64,000 nt of DNA. Origin: Candidatus Synechococcus calcipolaris G9. GTDB taxonomy: Bacteria; Cyanobacteriota; Cyanobacteriia; Thermosynechococcales; Thermosynechococcaceae. Under the pieces are notes generated by a model. It did no database searches. It was not told the origin of the DNA and saw only the letters and a program-made list of their open reading frames with translations. Every line of letters starts with the position of its first letter. The stretch's first letter is position 1. The stretch spans positions 1,264,001 through 1,328,000 of the forward strand of contig NZ_JAKKUT010000002.1 in assembly GCF_029582805.1 (NCBI RefSeq), written 5' to 3'. The translations under genes and the position numbers were made by a program. Shown one piece after another: positions 41,866 to 50,872 of the stretch.

Positions 41866-42201
41866 CTAGGCAAAAAATCGTTCCCAGCCTTCACCATACT
41901 GAAGACACATGGTTTCAAATATAGCTTCCAGATTACTATCGGGCCGGGGGATCACCGTTGACGACAGATAAAGGGTTGTTTCCTTGGGATTATCCGCCGG
42001 AATCCGTTTCGCCGCATCCACACCGGCCGCCACCGCAATTTGTACTTCTGAAACATCACCGCGAACAATAATCGTCAGGCGAGCACCACTCACCCGCTCG
42101 TAGCCAACCAGGGTAACACGGGCAGCTTTGACCATCACATCGGCAACAGATAGGGCCGGAGGATGGCCTAAAACCTCTACCATCCCAACCGCAATGGGCA
42201 T
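41866..42201 (-). CDS. ccmK: BMC-domain carboxysome shell protein (CcmK-type)
   Basis: This 111-aa BMC shell protein ('GMVEVLGHPPALSVADVMVK', 'ARLTIIVRGDVSEVQIAVAA') forms hexagonal tiles of the carboxysome. It lacks neighbours of the ccm operon and so is a satellite-locus CcmK. Unusual points are the Ala-Asp-Val in place of Ala-Asp-Ala, an insert 'IPADNPKETTLYLS' before the 'IPRP' strand and the C-terminal 'CLQYGEGWERFFA'. Which CcmK subtype it is (3 to 6) I cannot decide by eye. Confidence 0.88.
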   Translation of the reverse strand: MPIAVGMVEVLGHPPALSVADVMVKAARVTLVGYERVSGARLTIIVRGDVSEVQIAVAAGVDAAKRIPADNPKETTLYLSSTVIPRPDSNLEAIFETMCLQYGEGWERFFA

Positions 42202-42386
42202 GGAAAACTCTCCTTTGTGAGAATAGAATTAGCTTATCATGGCCCGTAATCCCAAAGATTGCCGAGAAATTGCCGGCTCAAATTATAAAGCAGGTCTAAA
42301 GAATCGTTACCAGTCGGGGTTGAGGTGTGACGGTAGGGACTTCTCTGCGGTAGGGTAAACCTGGGAACTGTAGGAACACATTGAGC

Positions 42387-43976
42387 ATGGATCCTCTGAC
42401 ACTCTGGCAGCAGTATCAAGACTGGTTATACTATCACCCGGAACTTAAACTCTATCTCGATGTCAGTCGGATGGGTCTAGATCAAGCCACGGTGGCGACA
42501 TTAACCCCTGCGTTTCAGCAGGCATTTCAGGCAATGGCAGAGCTAGAGGCCGGGGCGATCGCCAATCCCGATGAGGATCGAATGGTGGGCCACTATTGGC
42601 TGCGGGATCCTGACCTTGCCCCAGCACCGGAACTCACCGCCGAAATTAGGGCAACCCTGGAGCAAATTAAAACCTTTGTGGATCAGGTGCATTCCGGCCA
42701 GATTGCCCCACCCCAGGGGGGAAAATTTAGGGATGTGATTTCCGTGGGCATTGGTGGATCGGCTCTGGGACCCCAGTTTGTCTCCCAGGCCTTAGCTCCC
42801 CTGGATGCGCCGTTGAATATTCATTTTTTAGACAATACGGATCCCGCCGGTTTCGATCGCCTCCTGACCCAACTGGGCGATCGCCTCGTGAATAGTTTGG
42901 TCTTAGTGGTTTCCAAATCTGGGGGAACCCCGGAAACCTGCAATGGCATGGTGGAGGTAGCCGCAGCCTTTCAACGGGCGGGCCTAGATTTCCCCAAGCA
43001 CGCCGTTGCCATTACCATGAACGGCAGTAAACTCTTCCAGATTGCCCAGACCAATCACTGGTTAGCCATCTTCCCCATGTACGACTGGGTGGGGGGACGC
43101 ACCTCCGAGCTTTCTGCGGTGGGTCTATTGCCGGCGGCCTTGCAGGGCATTGCCATTGAAGAGATGCTCACCGGGGCCAAACAAATGGATGCCGCCACCC
43201 GCGTCCCCCAGATCAAAACCAATCCCGCCGCCCTCCTCGCCCTCGCCTGGTACCATGCCGGCAATGGTAAGGGGGAAAAGGACATGGTGGTGTTGCCCTA
43301 CAAAGATAGCCTGCAACTGTTTAGTCGCTACCTTCAGCAATTAGTGATGGAGTCCCTCGGCAAGGAAAAAGACCTCGATGGCCAGATTGTTCACCAGGGC
43401 ATTGCGGTCTATGGCAACAAGGGCACCACGGATCAACACGCCTACGTTCAACAATTGCGGGATGGGTTGGCCAACTTTTTTCTAACCTTTATTGAAGTTC
43501 TCAAGGATCGCCCGGGAACCCCCATTGATGTGGAGCCGGGGATCACCTCGGGAGACTATCTCTGTGGTTTGCTCCTGGGGACTCGTCAGGCCCTTTACGA
43601 CAACGATCGCCCGTCCCTGACCGTAACCCTGCCGGAGGTGACACCGACTACGGTGGGGGCCCTCATTGCCCTTTATGAGCGGGCGGTTGGTCTCTATGGA
43701 TTTCTGGTGAATGTGAATGCCTATCACCAACCGGGGGTCGAAGCTGGGAAAAAAGCCGCCGCCGCCAACCTAGCCCTGCAACTAAAGTTAGTGAATGCCC
43801 TGAAACAGGAATCGGGGCCCATTCCCTTGATAGATTTAGTAACCAAACTCGGCGTTCCCGAACAGGCCGAGATGGCCTATCTGCTCCTGCGCCACTTGGC
43901 CGCCAATGATCAGCGTGTTGAATTGCTGGGGTCTCCCCAAACCCCGGGTCAGTTACGGGTGGTCTGGCAGGGTTAA
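42387..43976 (+). CDS. pgi: Glucose-6-phosphate isomerase
   Basis: This is a 529-aa enzyme from ATG 42387 (the TTG six bases earlier is less likely). It interconverts glucose 6-phosphate and fructose 6-phosphate. It contains '[17 protein letters not shown]', the '[12 protein letters not shown]' segment and 'KSGGTPET', all typical of the cyanobacterial Pgi group. Its TAA shares a base with the ATG of the next gene. Confidence 0.95.
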   Translation: MDPLTLWQQYQDWLYYHPELKLYLDVSRMGLDQATVATLTPAFQQAFQAMAELEAGAIANPDEDRMVGHYWLRDPDLAPAPELTAEIRATLEQIKTFVDQVHSGQIAPPQGGKFRDVISVGIGGSALGPQFVSQALAPLDAPLNIHFLDNTDPAGFDRLLTQLGDRLVNSLVLVVSKSGGTPETCNGMVEVAAAFQRAGLDFPKHAVAITMNGSKLFQIAQTNHWLAIFPMYDWVGGRTSELSAVGLLPAALQGIAIEEMLTGAKQMDAATRVPQIKTNPAALLALAWYHAGNGKGEKDMVVLPYKDSLQLFSRYLQQLVMESLGKEKDLDGQIVHQGIAVYGNKGTTDQHAYVQQLRDGLANFFLTFIEVLKDRPGTPIDVEPGITSGDYLCGLLLGTRQALYDNDRPSLTVTLPEVTPTTVGALIALYERAVGLYGFLVNVNAYHQPGVEAGKKAAAANLALQLKLVNALKQESGPIPLIDLVTKLGVPEQAEMAYLLLRHLAANDQRVELLGSPQTPGQLRVVWQG

Positions 43977-45073
43977 TGGAGCGGCGTTCCTTTTTAAGGG
44001 GTTTAGGAGGCCTATCCCTGGGGCTACTGGCGGGGGGGTGTCAGGGAATAACGCCAACGGGATTGACGATCCATGGTCTCAAGGGGTCTCTCCCCGCCCA
44101 ACTATTGCGGCGATTTCGCCAAGCATCGGGCCAGAACCTTTCCTATCAGGTGCATTTGACCCCCGCGGATCTATTCGCCCTCCTGGCGGATGATCTGGGC
44201 GACAATAGCTTGGTGAGTTTGGGCCAGGCCTGGCTGGATGGGGCGATCGCCCCAGGGAAAATTCAACCCATGGCTAAATCAGCCCTGCCGTCCCTGGAGG
44301 ATTTGGATCCCCGCTGGCAGAGTTTAATTGAAACTCCTCCCCTGCCAACGGATACAGTGTGGGGCATCCCCTATCGCTGGGGAGCCACGGTGATGGTTTA
44401 TCGCCGCGATCGCTTTGCCGAGTTAGGCTGGACACCCACGGATTGGTCTGATCTGTGGCGATCGGATCTTCAAGGTAAATTTAGTCTGTTAAATGACCCA
44501 CGGGAAGTCATTGGCCTGACCCTCAAACACCTGGGACATTCCTACAACAGCGATCGCCCCCAGGATATTCCTCCCCTCCTAGCCAATCTCCAATCCCTCC
44601 GCCAGGGTTGTAAGCTTTTTAGCTCCGATGCCTACCTGCAACCGCTAGTGTTGGGGGATACCTGGCTGGCCGTGGGCTGGTCAAGTGATGTTTTACCCCT
44701 CCTCAAACGCGACGATACCCTGGGGGCCGTGATGCCCAAATCCGGGACGGCCCTCTGGACAGATATCTGGGTGCAGCCCCAGTCCGGGGAAAATCAACCC
44801 CTTGATCTCGATCAGCAGGCCTGGCTAAACTTTTGGTTGGAACCTGAAGTCGCCCGCCTCCTGTCCCAATTTAGCGATGGGGTATCCCCGCTGATTCTCT
44901 CTAGCGAGGATATAGAACTGCCTAGTCCCGCAGAAACCCTACTGTTAACGGATGGCCCCGCCCTAGCAGCCAGTGAATTCATTTTGCCCCAGGCTCCAGA
45001 GGTGGCGGCCCAATATCAAAAAATTTGGACGGAAACGATTCTCCGCTGGGATGGAACTGCCGATTCGACCTAA
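43976..45073 (+). CDS. Extracellular solute-binding lipoprotein, PotD-like
   Basis: This 365-aa protein has a twin-arginine-like lipoprotein signal: R3-R4-S-F-L then 'GLSLGLLAGGC' with lipobox Cys22. The mature part has the periplasmic binding fold of the spermidine/putrescine group ('WGIPYRWGATVMVYRRDRF', 'WSDLWRSDLQGKFSLLND'). No permease or ATPase gene is adjacent, so it may act with a distant transporter. It overlaps the pgi stop by one base. Confidence 0.85.
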   Translation: MERRSFLRGLGGLSLGLLAGGCQGITPTGLTIHGLKGSLPAQLLRRFRQASGQNLSYQVHLTPADLFALLADDLGDNSLVSLGQAWLDGAIAPGKIQPMAKSALPSLEDLDPRWQSLIETPPLPTDTVWGIPYRWGATVMVYRRDRFAELGWTPTDWSDLWRSDLQGKFSLLNDPREVIGLTLKHLGHSYNSDRPQDIPPLLANLQSLRQGCKLFSSDAYLQPLVLGDTWLAVGWSSDVLPLLKRDDTLGAVMPKSGTALWTDIWVQPQSGENQPLDLDQQAWLNFWLEPEVARLLSQFSDGVSPLILSSEDIELPSPAETLLLTDGPALAASEFILPQAPEVAAQYQKIWTETILRWDGTADST

Positions 45074-45151
45074 CCTTGGTATACTCCTTTAGAGTAGAAA
45101 GCCTCACCCCAATTGATGCAATTAAATTGATGCGATTACTGAGGAAGCAGG

Positions 45152-46543
45152 ATGATTGTCGTTGCTGTGCTTGCCGCCGGCCGTGGAACACGAATGAAGT
45201 CAAGTTTGCCCAAGGTCCTGCATCCCCTCGGTGGGAGATCGCTGGTGGGGTGGGTTCTTCGCAGTGTGGCAGCCCTAGAACCCAGTCGGCAAATGGTGAT
45301 TGTGGGGTATGAGGGAGAGCTAGTCTGCCAATCCCTGAAGCACTTAGCCAATGTTGAATTTGTTGAACAGCGGGAGCAACTGGGAACGGGCCATGCGGTG
45401 CAGCAGGTATTACCGCTGCTGGAAAACTACGACGGGCATCTATTGGTTTTGAATGGGGATGTACCCCTACTGCGGTCCCAAACCCTGCAAACCCTCTTAC
45501 AAACCCATCAAGAACACAAAAATGCGGCCACAATTCTCACGGCCCATATTCCTAACCCCAAAGGATACGGCCGGGTGATCTGTGATGGGAACCATATCCT
45601 CAAGCAAATTATTGAAGACCGGGACTGCACCACGGCCCAAAAGCAAAACCGCCGGATTAATGCCGGGGTCTATTGCTTCCATTGGCCACGCCTAGCAGAA
45701 GTTCTGCCCCATCTGAAAACAGAAAATGATCAAAAAGAATACTACCTCACCGATGCCGTCAATGATCTAGCCCCAGTGATGGCTGTAGATGTGGAGGACT
45801 ACGAAGAAATTTTAGGGGTGAACGATCGCCAACAACTGGCCACCGCCTACCAGATTTTACAGACCCGGATTAAACGGGAATGGATGATGGCCGGAGTCAC
45901 CCTCATTGATCCCGGTAGCACCACCATTGATGACACCGTACAACTGAGTCCCGATGTGGTGATTGAACCCCAGACCCACCTCCGAGGAGAGACCCACATT
46001 GGTCGGGGTAGCCAGATTGGCCCCGGTAGCTTAATCGAAAATAGCACCATTGGTGAAGACACAACAGTGCGCTACTCCGTTGTTAGTCAAAGTCAGATTG
46101 CCGACCACAGTCAAATTGGCCCCTATGCCCACATTCGCCAACGCAGCCAAGTGGGAGAGCATTGTCGCATTGGCAATTTTGTGGAACTGAAAAAAGCCAG
46201 CATGGGGGATGGCAGTAAGGCTTCCCATTTAGCCTACTTGGGGGATACCACCCTAGGGGAACAGGTGAATATTGGTGCCGGAACCATTACCGCCAATTAT
46301 GACGGTGTGAATAAACATCAAACCATCCTGGGCGATCGCTGTAAAACCGGGGCTAATAGCGTCTTAGTTGCCCCTCTGACGCTGGGAGAAGATGTCACAG
46401 TGGCCGCTGGCTCTACCGTCACCAAATCCGTCGCTGCTGATAGTCTTGTTATTGCCCGTTCCCGCCAGATTGTGAAGCCTGGTTGGCGACTGCCCAAAAC
46501 CCAAGAATCCCAGGAAACCGGTAAAAATACCAGTCAAGAATAA
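45152..46543 (+). CDS. glmU: Bifunctional N-acetylglucosamine-1-phosphate uridyltransferase/glucosamine-1-phosphate acetyltransferase
   Basis: GlmU makes UDP-GlcNAc for peptidoglycan and LPS. In this 463-aa protein the N-terminal uridyltransferase domain shows '[20 protein letters not shown]' and 'LNGDVPLL'. The C-terminal half is a left-handed beta helix of hexapeptide repeats ('[18 protein letters not shown]') with the acetyltransferase 'GNFVELKKA' and '[11 protein letters not shown]'. A full-length core gene. Confidence 0.97.
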   Translation: MIVVAVLAAGRGTRMKSSLPKVLHPLGGRSLVGWVLRSVAALEPSRQMVIVGYEGELVCQSLKHLANVEFVEQREQLGTGHAVQQVLPLLENYDGHLLVLNGDVPLLRSQTLQTLLQTHQEHKNAATILTAHIPNPKGYGRVICDGNHILKQIIEDRDCTTAQKQNRRINAGVYCFHWPRLAEVLPHLKTENDQKEYYLTDAVNDLAPVMAVDVEDYEEILGVNDRQQLATAYQILQTRIKREWMMAGVTLIDPGSTTIDDTVQLSPDVVIEPQTHLRGETHIGRGSQIGPGSLIENSTIGEDTTVRYSVVSQSQIADHSQIGPYAHIRQRSQVGEHCRIGNFVELKKASMGDGSKASHLAYLGDTTLGEQVNIGAGTITANYDGVNKHQTILGDRCKTGANSVLVAPLTLGEDVTVAAGSTVTKSVAADSLVIARSRQIVKPGWRLPKTQESQETGKNTSQE

Positions 46544-46582
46544 TGTTCATTCGAGAAGAAATTAAATTCAGGAGTCTTTGCT

Positions 46583-47098
46583 GTGAATACAAGAGACTTT
46601 TTTCTAGCCTTACGCCAAGGAGAAACTAACTTTAGTGGCCTAGACCTACAGGGATTAAACCTAACCCTAGAGGTTGTCCTAGAGGTAAATTTTTCCGGCT
46701 CTAATCTTAGGGGGGCCATTCTCAATGGCGCAGATCTGCTCCGTTGTGATTTCAGTCAGGCTAACTTGACCGATGCCAAAATTCTCGGTGCAGATCTAAA
46801 GGCGGCGAATTTAACGGAGGCCATTCTCACCAATGCTCTCCTGAGTGCATCGGATTTCAGTGGTGCCAAACTGTGTCGAGCTAATTTACAAAAGGCTGTC
46901 CTAGGGGGAACTTGCCTGCGGGGAGCCAATTTACGGGGAGCATTACTGCGGGGGGCCAGCTTTGAATGTGCGGATCTGACCGGTGCGGATCTCTTGGGTG
47001 CGGAGGCAAAACGCTCGGCCCTCCTTGCGGCTGCTACGTTAGAGCAGGCCACCATGCCCGATGGTACGGTCTATGAATTTTTTACACCCATGGCTTGA
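46583..47098 (+). CDS. Pentapeptide repeat protein
   Basis: This is a 171-aa protein from a GTG at 46583 with GGAG a few bases before it. About 20 A(D/N)LxX repeats cover residues 18-155 ('ANLTDAKILGADLKAANL') and should form a right-handed quadrilateral helix. Two Cys and a final 'MPDGTVYEFF' motif are typical for short cyanobacterial members. Function unknown. Confidence 0.88.
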   Translation: MNTRDFFLALRQGETNFSGLDLQGLNLTLEVVLEVNFSGSNLRGAILNGADLLRCDFSQANLTDAKILGADLKAANLTEAILTNALLSASDFSGAKLCRANLQKAVLGGTCLRGANLRGALLRGASFECADLTGADLLGAEAKRSALLAAATLEQATMPDGTVYEFFTPMA

Positions 47099-47132
47099 GC
47101 TAGTTGGTTTGTATTATTTTTATTTTATGGTT

Positions 47133-48038
47133 CTACTTTTCCCAGGTGTTGGTTTCTGGCATCCCTGAGTATAGGTTTTCCTTTTTTTCTTGATTCGTTA
47201 GGGGATTGAGCCAACAAATATCCACACAGGCGATCGCCCCATCCAGAAATTCAACCAGCGTAAATCCATGCCAGGACCCCACGGGAGACGGCATTATTCG
47301 AGGGCTGAGGGCTGCATTTAGGTAAAGGGTTTGATCTCGGCAACACAGACGTGTCCGTTGGCGATCGCGGCGATGGCGTAGGCGATGGTGCATGTGACCA
47401 AAGGCTACCAGAGGAATGGTTTTCCCTTGGGCCTTTAATGCGGTAATGGCCATGGCCAGGTCAGGATCCCCAAAGTCTCCCCCAAGGGGCATCCAATCGC
47501 GGCCACAGGGATCATCCGGGCGATCGCCTAAACCAGTGGGGCCATTATGGGATAGAAAAATTAACTGGTCAAAGGAAGAATCTAAGGCAGACTGAACAAT
47601 GCGATCGCTGGATTGCTGAAAACTCTCTACCCCAAATCGCTGCCGCAAAAACTGGCGATGTTGCCAATGGGGCCCACCCCAACTAAAGGGCCGCCCGCCG
47701 ACAACAGCAAAACCCAAGGCTTCACAGCCTAACCAGCCATAGCCCACATGGGCCGACCCCACTAAATCAAGCTGTTGCTGCACCCGATCTTCTCTCTGGC
47801 GATCGTAGGGACATTTCTTTCGTCCCCAGGAGGAGGCACTATACCAGGCATCATGATTACCAAAGGCAACGGCAATGGGTAAGGATAGCTGGGCGATCGC
47901 CGCCACAATATCCACCGCTTCATTACCAAAATCGCCCACAAACAGAGCTAAATCAACCCCTAACCCTTCTAAAAGCTTGGCATCTGTTATAGACCAACAA
48001 CCATGAATATCGCCAATGACAGCTAGGGAAAAATGCAT
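47133..48038 (-). CDS. Metallophosphoesterase (TIGR04168-type)
   Basis: This 301-aa protein has the calcineurin-like metal motifs: 'VIGDIHGCWS' (D10, H12), 'FVGDFGNEA', 'FGNHDAW', 'SHNGPTG' and 'FGHMHHRL'. The family is widespread in cyanobacteria and plants with an unknown substrate. It is convergent with the pentapeptide gene. Confidence 0.9.
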   Translation of the reverse strand: MHFSLAVIGDIHGCWSITDAKLLEGLGVDLALFVGDFGNEAVDIVAAIAQLSLPIAVAFGNHDAWYSASSWGRKKCPYDRQREDRVQQQLDLVGSAHVGYGWLGCEALGFAVVGGRPFSWGGPHWQHRQFLRQRFGVESFQQSSDRIVQSALDSSFDQLIFLSHNGPTGLGDRPDDPCGRDWMPLGGDFGDPDLAMAITALKAQGKTIPLVAFGHMHHRLRHRRDRQRTRLCCRDQTLYLNAALSPRIMPSPVGSWHGFTLVEFLDGAIACVDICWLNPLTNQEKKENLYSGMPETNTWEK

Positions 48039-48113
48039 TTTCGCTTCAAGTGGGCCATTGGGCTATATAACTGTAAAAGAACGAATGTTCACCATATTTT
48101 ATCTCAAGACAAC

Positions 48114-48644
48114 TTACTTTTGAGCAATGACATTCAAGCTAATTAATGTATCCAAAATTCGCATACTACTACAGTCGTTAAAAATGCCAAACTCCGATAC
48201 AGCCCAATAATCGGAAAAACCTGTTTCCTGGATATAGAGTCCTAGGGTTTCAAAATCAAAACCCACTTTATGAACATCATACTCATTGGTTTGTCCGCCA
48301 AATATAATTCGCATCAAGTGATGTCGCTCTAGGGGAAGCATATTTGGATTCACATATAGCCAGCAAAGCGTCCTCAAATCAGGAACGCTAATCATGAGTT
48401 CTCCCCCTGGCTTTAGAACTCGGTACCATTCCTTCAGCACTAAAATTAATTCTTGATTGAGTCCATAGAAAAAATGTTCTAGAACATGGCTAGAATAAAT
48501 TCGATCAATGCTATTATCTGCAAACTGGGACAAATCCGCCGCATTTCCCACATAATCCACTTCAGGACGTTCTAAAACATCTAGGATTTTCCAATCAGGA
48601 TGGGCCTGTTTCCCACCGATATGGAGGTTGAATTGAGGTGTCAT
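48114..48644 (-). CDS. Class I SAM-dependent methyltransferase-like protein
   Basis: This is a 176-aa protein from ATG 48644 ('MTPQFNLHIGGKQAHPDWKI'). 'VDYVGNAADLSQFADNSIDR' and 'SSHVLEHF' followed by 'RVLKPGGELMISVPD' are the C-terminal half of a Methyltransf_11-type fold; the classical SAM loop GxGxG is replaced by 'HIGGKQ', as in the predicted SAM-dependent methyltransferases of glycan clusters. The upstream hypothetical frame overlaps its start by 50 bases. Confidence 0.8.
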   Translation of the reverse strand: MTPQFNLHIGGKQAHPDWKILDVLERPEVDYVGNAADLSQFADNSIDRIYSSHVLEHFFYGLNQELILVLKEWYRVLKPGGELMISVPDLRTLCWLYVNPNMLPLERHHLMRIIFGGQTNEYDVHKVGFDFETLGLYIQETGFSDYWAVSEFGIFNDCSSMRILDTLISLNVIAQK

Positions 48645-48918
48645 AGTCAAAGTCTCTGTAATGAATACTGGAAGCATGATCCAGTTTGGCATCTTCCATG
48701 AAGGCAGAAATCGCTAACTCCAGATACATTCCGCGATTGAGATCATTATCAGCCCCATCAGCTTCGATAAGTGCCAACACCCCACAGTTATTCAGGTCTA
48801 GGGGCGTACTAGGTTCATCCCAGTGGGTGTGATCAATACTCTGTTTTACTCGATCCCAAGCAGGAGACGATAATGTTACCCCATGATTCTCAATGAAATT
48901 TTGATAGGCGGCAAACAA
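48595..48918 (-). CDS. Short hypothetical protein, possibly a fragment of a larger gene
   Basis: This is a 107-aa frame from a TTG at 48918 without a clear ribosome binding site. Residues 1-75 look like real protein ('LDLNNCGVLALIEADGADND', 'YLELAISAFMEDA'), similar in style to TPR-like regions of larger cyanobacterial proteins. The last 30 residues lie over the methyltransferase start and look arbitrary. I think it is the remnant of a longer protein whose C-terminus was replaced; a functional small protein cannot be ruled out. Confidence 0.4.
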   Translation of the reverse strand: MFAAYQNFIENHGVTLSSPAWDRVKQSIDHTHWDEPSTPLDLNNCGVLALIEADGADNDLNRGMYLELAISAFMEDAKLDHASSIHYRDFDYDTSIQPPYRWETGPS

Positions 48919-48950
48919 AATCGTACCTTAATAATTACGGAGAATATTGC

Positions 48951-49319
48951 TTAGCTGAGTTGATTCAGAGGAGGTAAGCCTCGCATTTGCCGCAGGGCAT
49001 TTAGGCATAAAGGGCAATCGCAACCAAATAGGGCAACAGCCATATTACTTTCTTCTTCAGAAAATTCCAGCATGGTCGGTGGCATATTGGGGGTATCCCC
49101 TACTGCCGTAATTTCAGGGTTTGGCGTTTCTTGGCCTAGGCGGGTACAGGTCAGGCGAAATTTGTTATGAGGATCAGGCAAACAAGCCCGATCTTCCATT
49201 ATAGGCCCAGTAATAGGGAGATTGACTTCGGCGCGGGCAGATTGCACTAAGGGAAATAGGGCAAACAATGATCCGAGAAGGGTGGGGCTGGCCATGAGGG
49301 CTAGACGAAACTGGGGCAT
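48951..49319 (-). CDS. Secreted small cysteine-containing hypothetical protein
   Basis: This 122-aa protein has a clear signal peptide ('LMASPTLLGSLFALFPLVQS' then ARA, cleavage near residue 30). The mature part has a C-terminal cluster G-C-D-C-P-L-C ('FGCDCPLCLNALRQMRGLPP') plus two earlier Cys. It suggests a periplasmic metal- or disulfide-binding role, but I do not recognise the family. Confidence 0.7.
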   Translation of the reverse strand: MPQFRLALMASPTLLGSLFALFPLVQSARAEVNLPITGPIMEDRACLPDPHNKFRLTCTRLGQETPNPEITAVGDTPNMPPTMLEFSEEESNMAVALFGCDCPLCLNALRQMRGLPPLNQLS

Positions 49320-49491
49320 ATCCTCATCTCCAAATAAATTTAATCAGTGGGTAAAAATCCAGGACTGTATGCTCGATAGTGTAAGGGGCAATACTTCCCT
49401 TGTCTAGACATACCGATCGCCCCCAGGGTTCATGCAACCACAGCGATCGCTGAATCCGCTAGGATCCAAGGGCATCCCTCAGAGACATTCC

Positions 49492-50586
49492 ATGGATATT
49501 GGTCTTCCTAAGGAAATTAAGGATCAAGAATTTCGCGTTGGCTTAACCCCTGGGGTGGTTCAGACCCTAACGGAGAAGGGCCATCGGGTTTATGTGGAAA
49601 CGGATGCGGGGGTAGGGTCAGGGTTTCCAGATCATGAATATAGCCAGGCGGGTGCAATCCTTGTTCCCACAGCAAAAGATGCCTGGCAGCAGGAACTAAT
49701 TATTAAAGTAAAGGAGCCCCTACCTTCTGAATACGAGTACTTAAAACAAGATCAGCTTTTATTTACCTATCTCCATTTGGCGGCCAGTCAAGATTTAACC
49801 CAAGCCCTTATGGAATCTGGTGTGACGGCGATCGCCTACGAAACTGTTGAACAATTGTCCCAGGGACAGGTTTCCTTTCCCCTTTTAACCCCCATGAGTA
49901 TGATTGCGGGACGATTAGCGGTTCAGTTTGGGGCCCGTTTTTTAGAGCGAAGCCAGGGGGGGCGGGGGGTCTTACTCAGTGGTATTCCGGGGGTCAAACC
50001 GGCCCAAGTGGTTATTTTAGGGGGTGGGGTTGTGGGTACGGAAGCAGCCCGAATTGCCGTGGGTATGGGGGCCCAGGTCAAAATTTTAGATATTAATGTG
50101 GATCGATTAATCTACCTAGAAACCCTCTTTGGTTCGCGAATCGAGTATCTTTACAGCACCTCCCATCAAATTGCCCAGGTTATCCCTGGTGCTGATCTCG
50201 TGATTGGAGCCGTTTTAGTACCAGGGCAACGCCCCCCCTGTCTCGTACCGGCAGACTTGGTAAAACAAATGCACCCTGGCTCGGTGATTGTGGATGTTGC
50301 CGTGGATCAAGGGGGGTGCATTGAAACCCTGCGACCTACGAGTCATTCCCAACCCATCTACTGTGAGTATGGTGTAATTCACTATGGGGTACCAAATATG
50401 CCTGGAGCCGTTCCCTGGACGGCCACCCAAGCCCTGACGAACAGTACATTGCCCTATATTCTCCGCTTAGCAAATTCAGGAATCCAAGCCTTTGATCGGG
50501 ATCCAGGGTTGGGACGGGGGCTGAATGTTCAGGGGGGGCGGTTGATGCATCCGGCGGTCAAACAGGTGTTTCCAGAGTTAAATTAG
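49492..50586 (+). CDS. ald: Alanine dehydrogenase
   Basis: This is a 364-aa enzyme from ATG 49492 ('MDIGLPKEIKDQEFRVGLTP'); the longer frame from 49432 adds a non-conserved leader. It catalyses NAD-dependent deamination of alanine to pyruvate. 'PLPSEYEYLKQDQLLFTYLH' and the NAD loop 'VVILGGGVVGTEAARIAVGM' are diagnostic. The conserved His in 'FTYLHLAAS' is present. Confidence 0.95.
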   Translation: MDIGLPKEIKDQEFRVGLTPGVVQTLTEKGHRVYVETDAGVGSGFPDHEYSQAGAILVPTAKDAWQQELIIKVKEPLPSEYEYLKQDQLLFTYLHLAASQDLTQALMESGVTAIAYETVEQLSQGQVSFPLLTPMSMIAGRLAVQFGARFLERSQGGRGVLLSGIPGVKPAQVVILGGGVVGTEAARIAVGMGAQVKILDINVDRLIYLETLFGSRIEYLYSTSHQIAQVIPGADLVIGAVLVPGQRPPCLVPADLVKQMHPGSVIVDVAVDQGGCIETLRPTSHSQPIYCEYGVIHYGVPNMPGAVPWTATQALTNSTLPYILRLANSGIQAFDRDPGLGRGLNVQGGRLMHPAVKQVFPELN

Positions 50587-50659
50587 TTGCTATACCGCAA
50601 GTCATCGGTGGGGCATAACCTGAAGCTTGCCTGTCAGTCTTCATAAGGTAGAGTATTAA

Positions 50660-50815
50660 AGATACTTAAATTTTTATAAGTGGCTGGGTTCAATTAACCT
50701 AAACATGCTGGCAGGGAAAAAGGCGGTAATCTCCCTGCATGGGAGCTACACTGCGATTCCCTTCTCTTACAAGTAATTGCGCCTACCTACTTAGGTATTT
50801 ATGGTAAAAGCTTAG
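50660..50815. other. Structured intergenic segment, candidate small RNA or 5' leader
   Basis: The gene-free stretch 50587-50872 contains two perfect short hairpins: CTCCC-TGCAT-GGGAG at about 50731-50745 and TACCTA-CT-TAGGTA at about 50787-50800. A CT-rich single-stranded run lies between them. It could be a small RNA, a leader of the ATPase gene or the border of an inserted element. I cannot assign it to a known RNA family. Confidence 0.3.
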
Positions 50816-50872
50816 GAAAAATTCTACCTGTAAAATCCAAGAATAATCTTCTAAAAAGGTAGCAAATATTAA

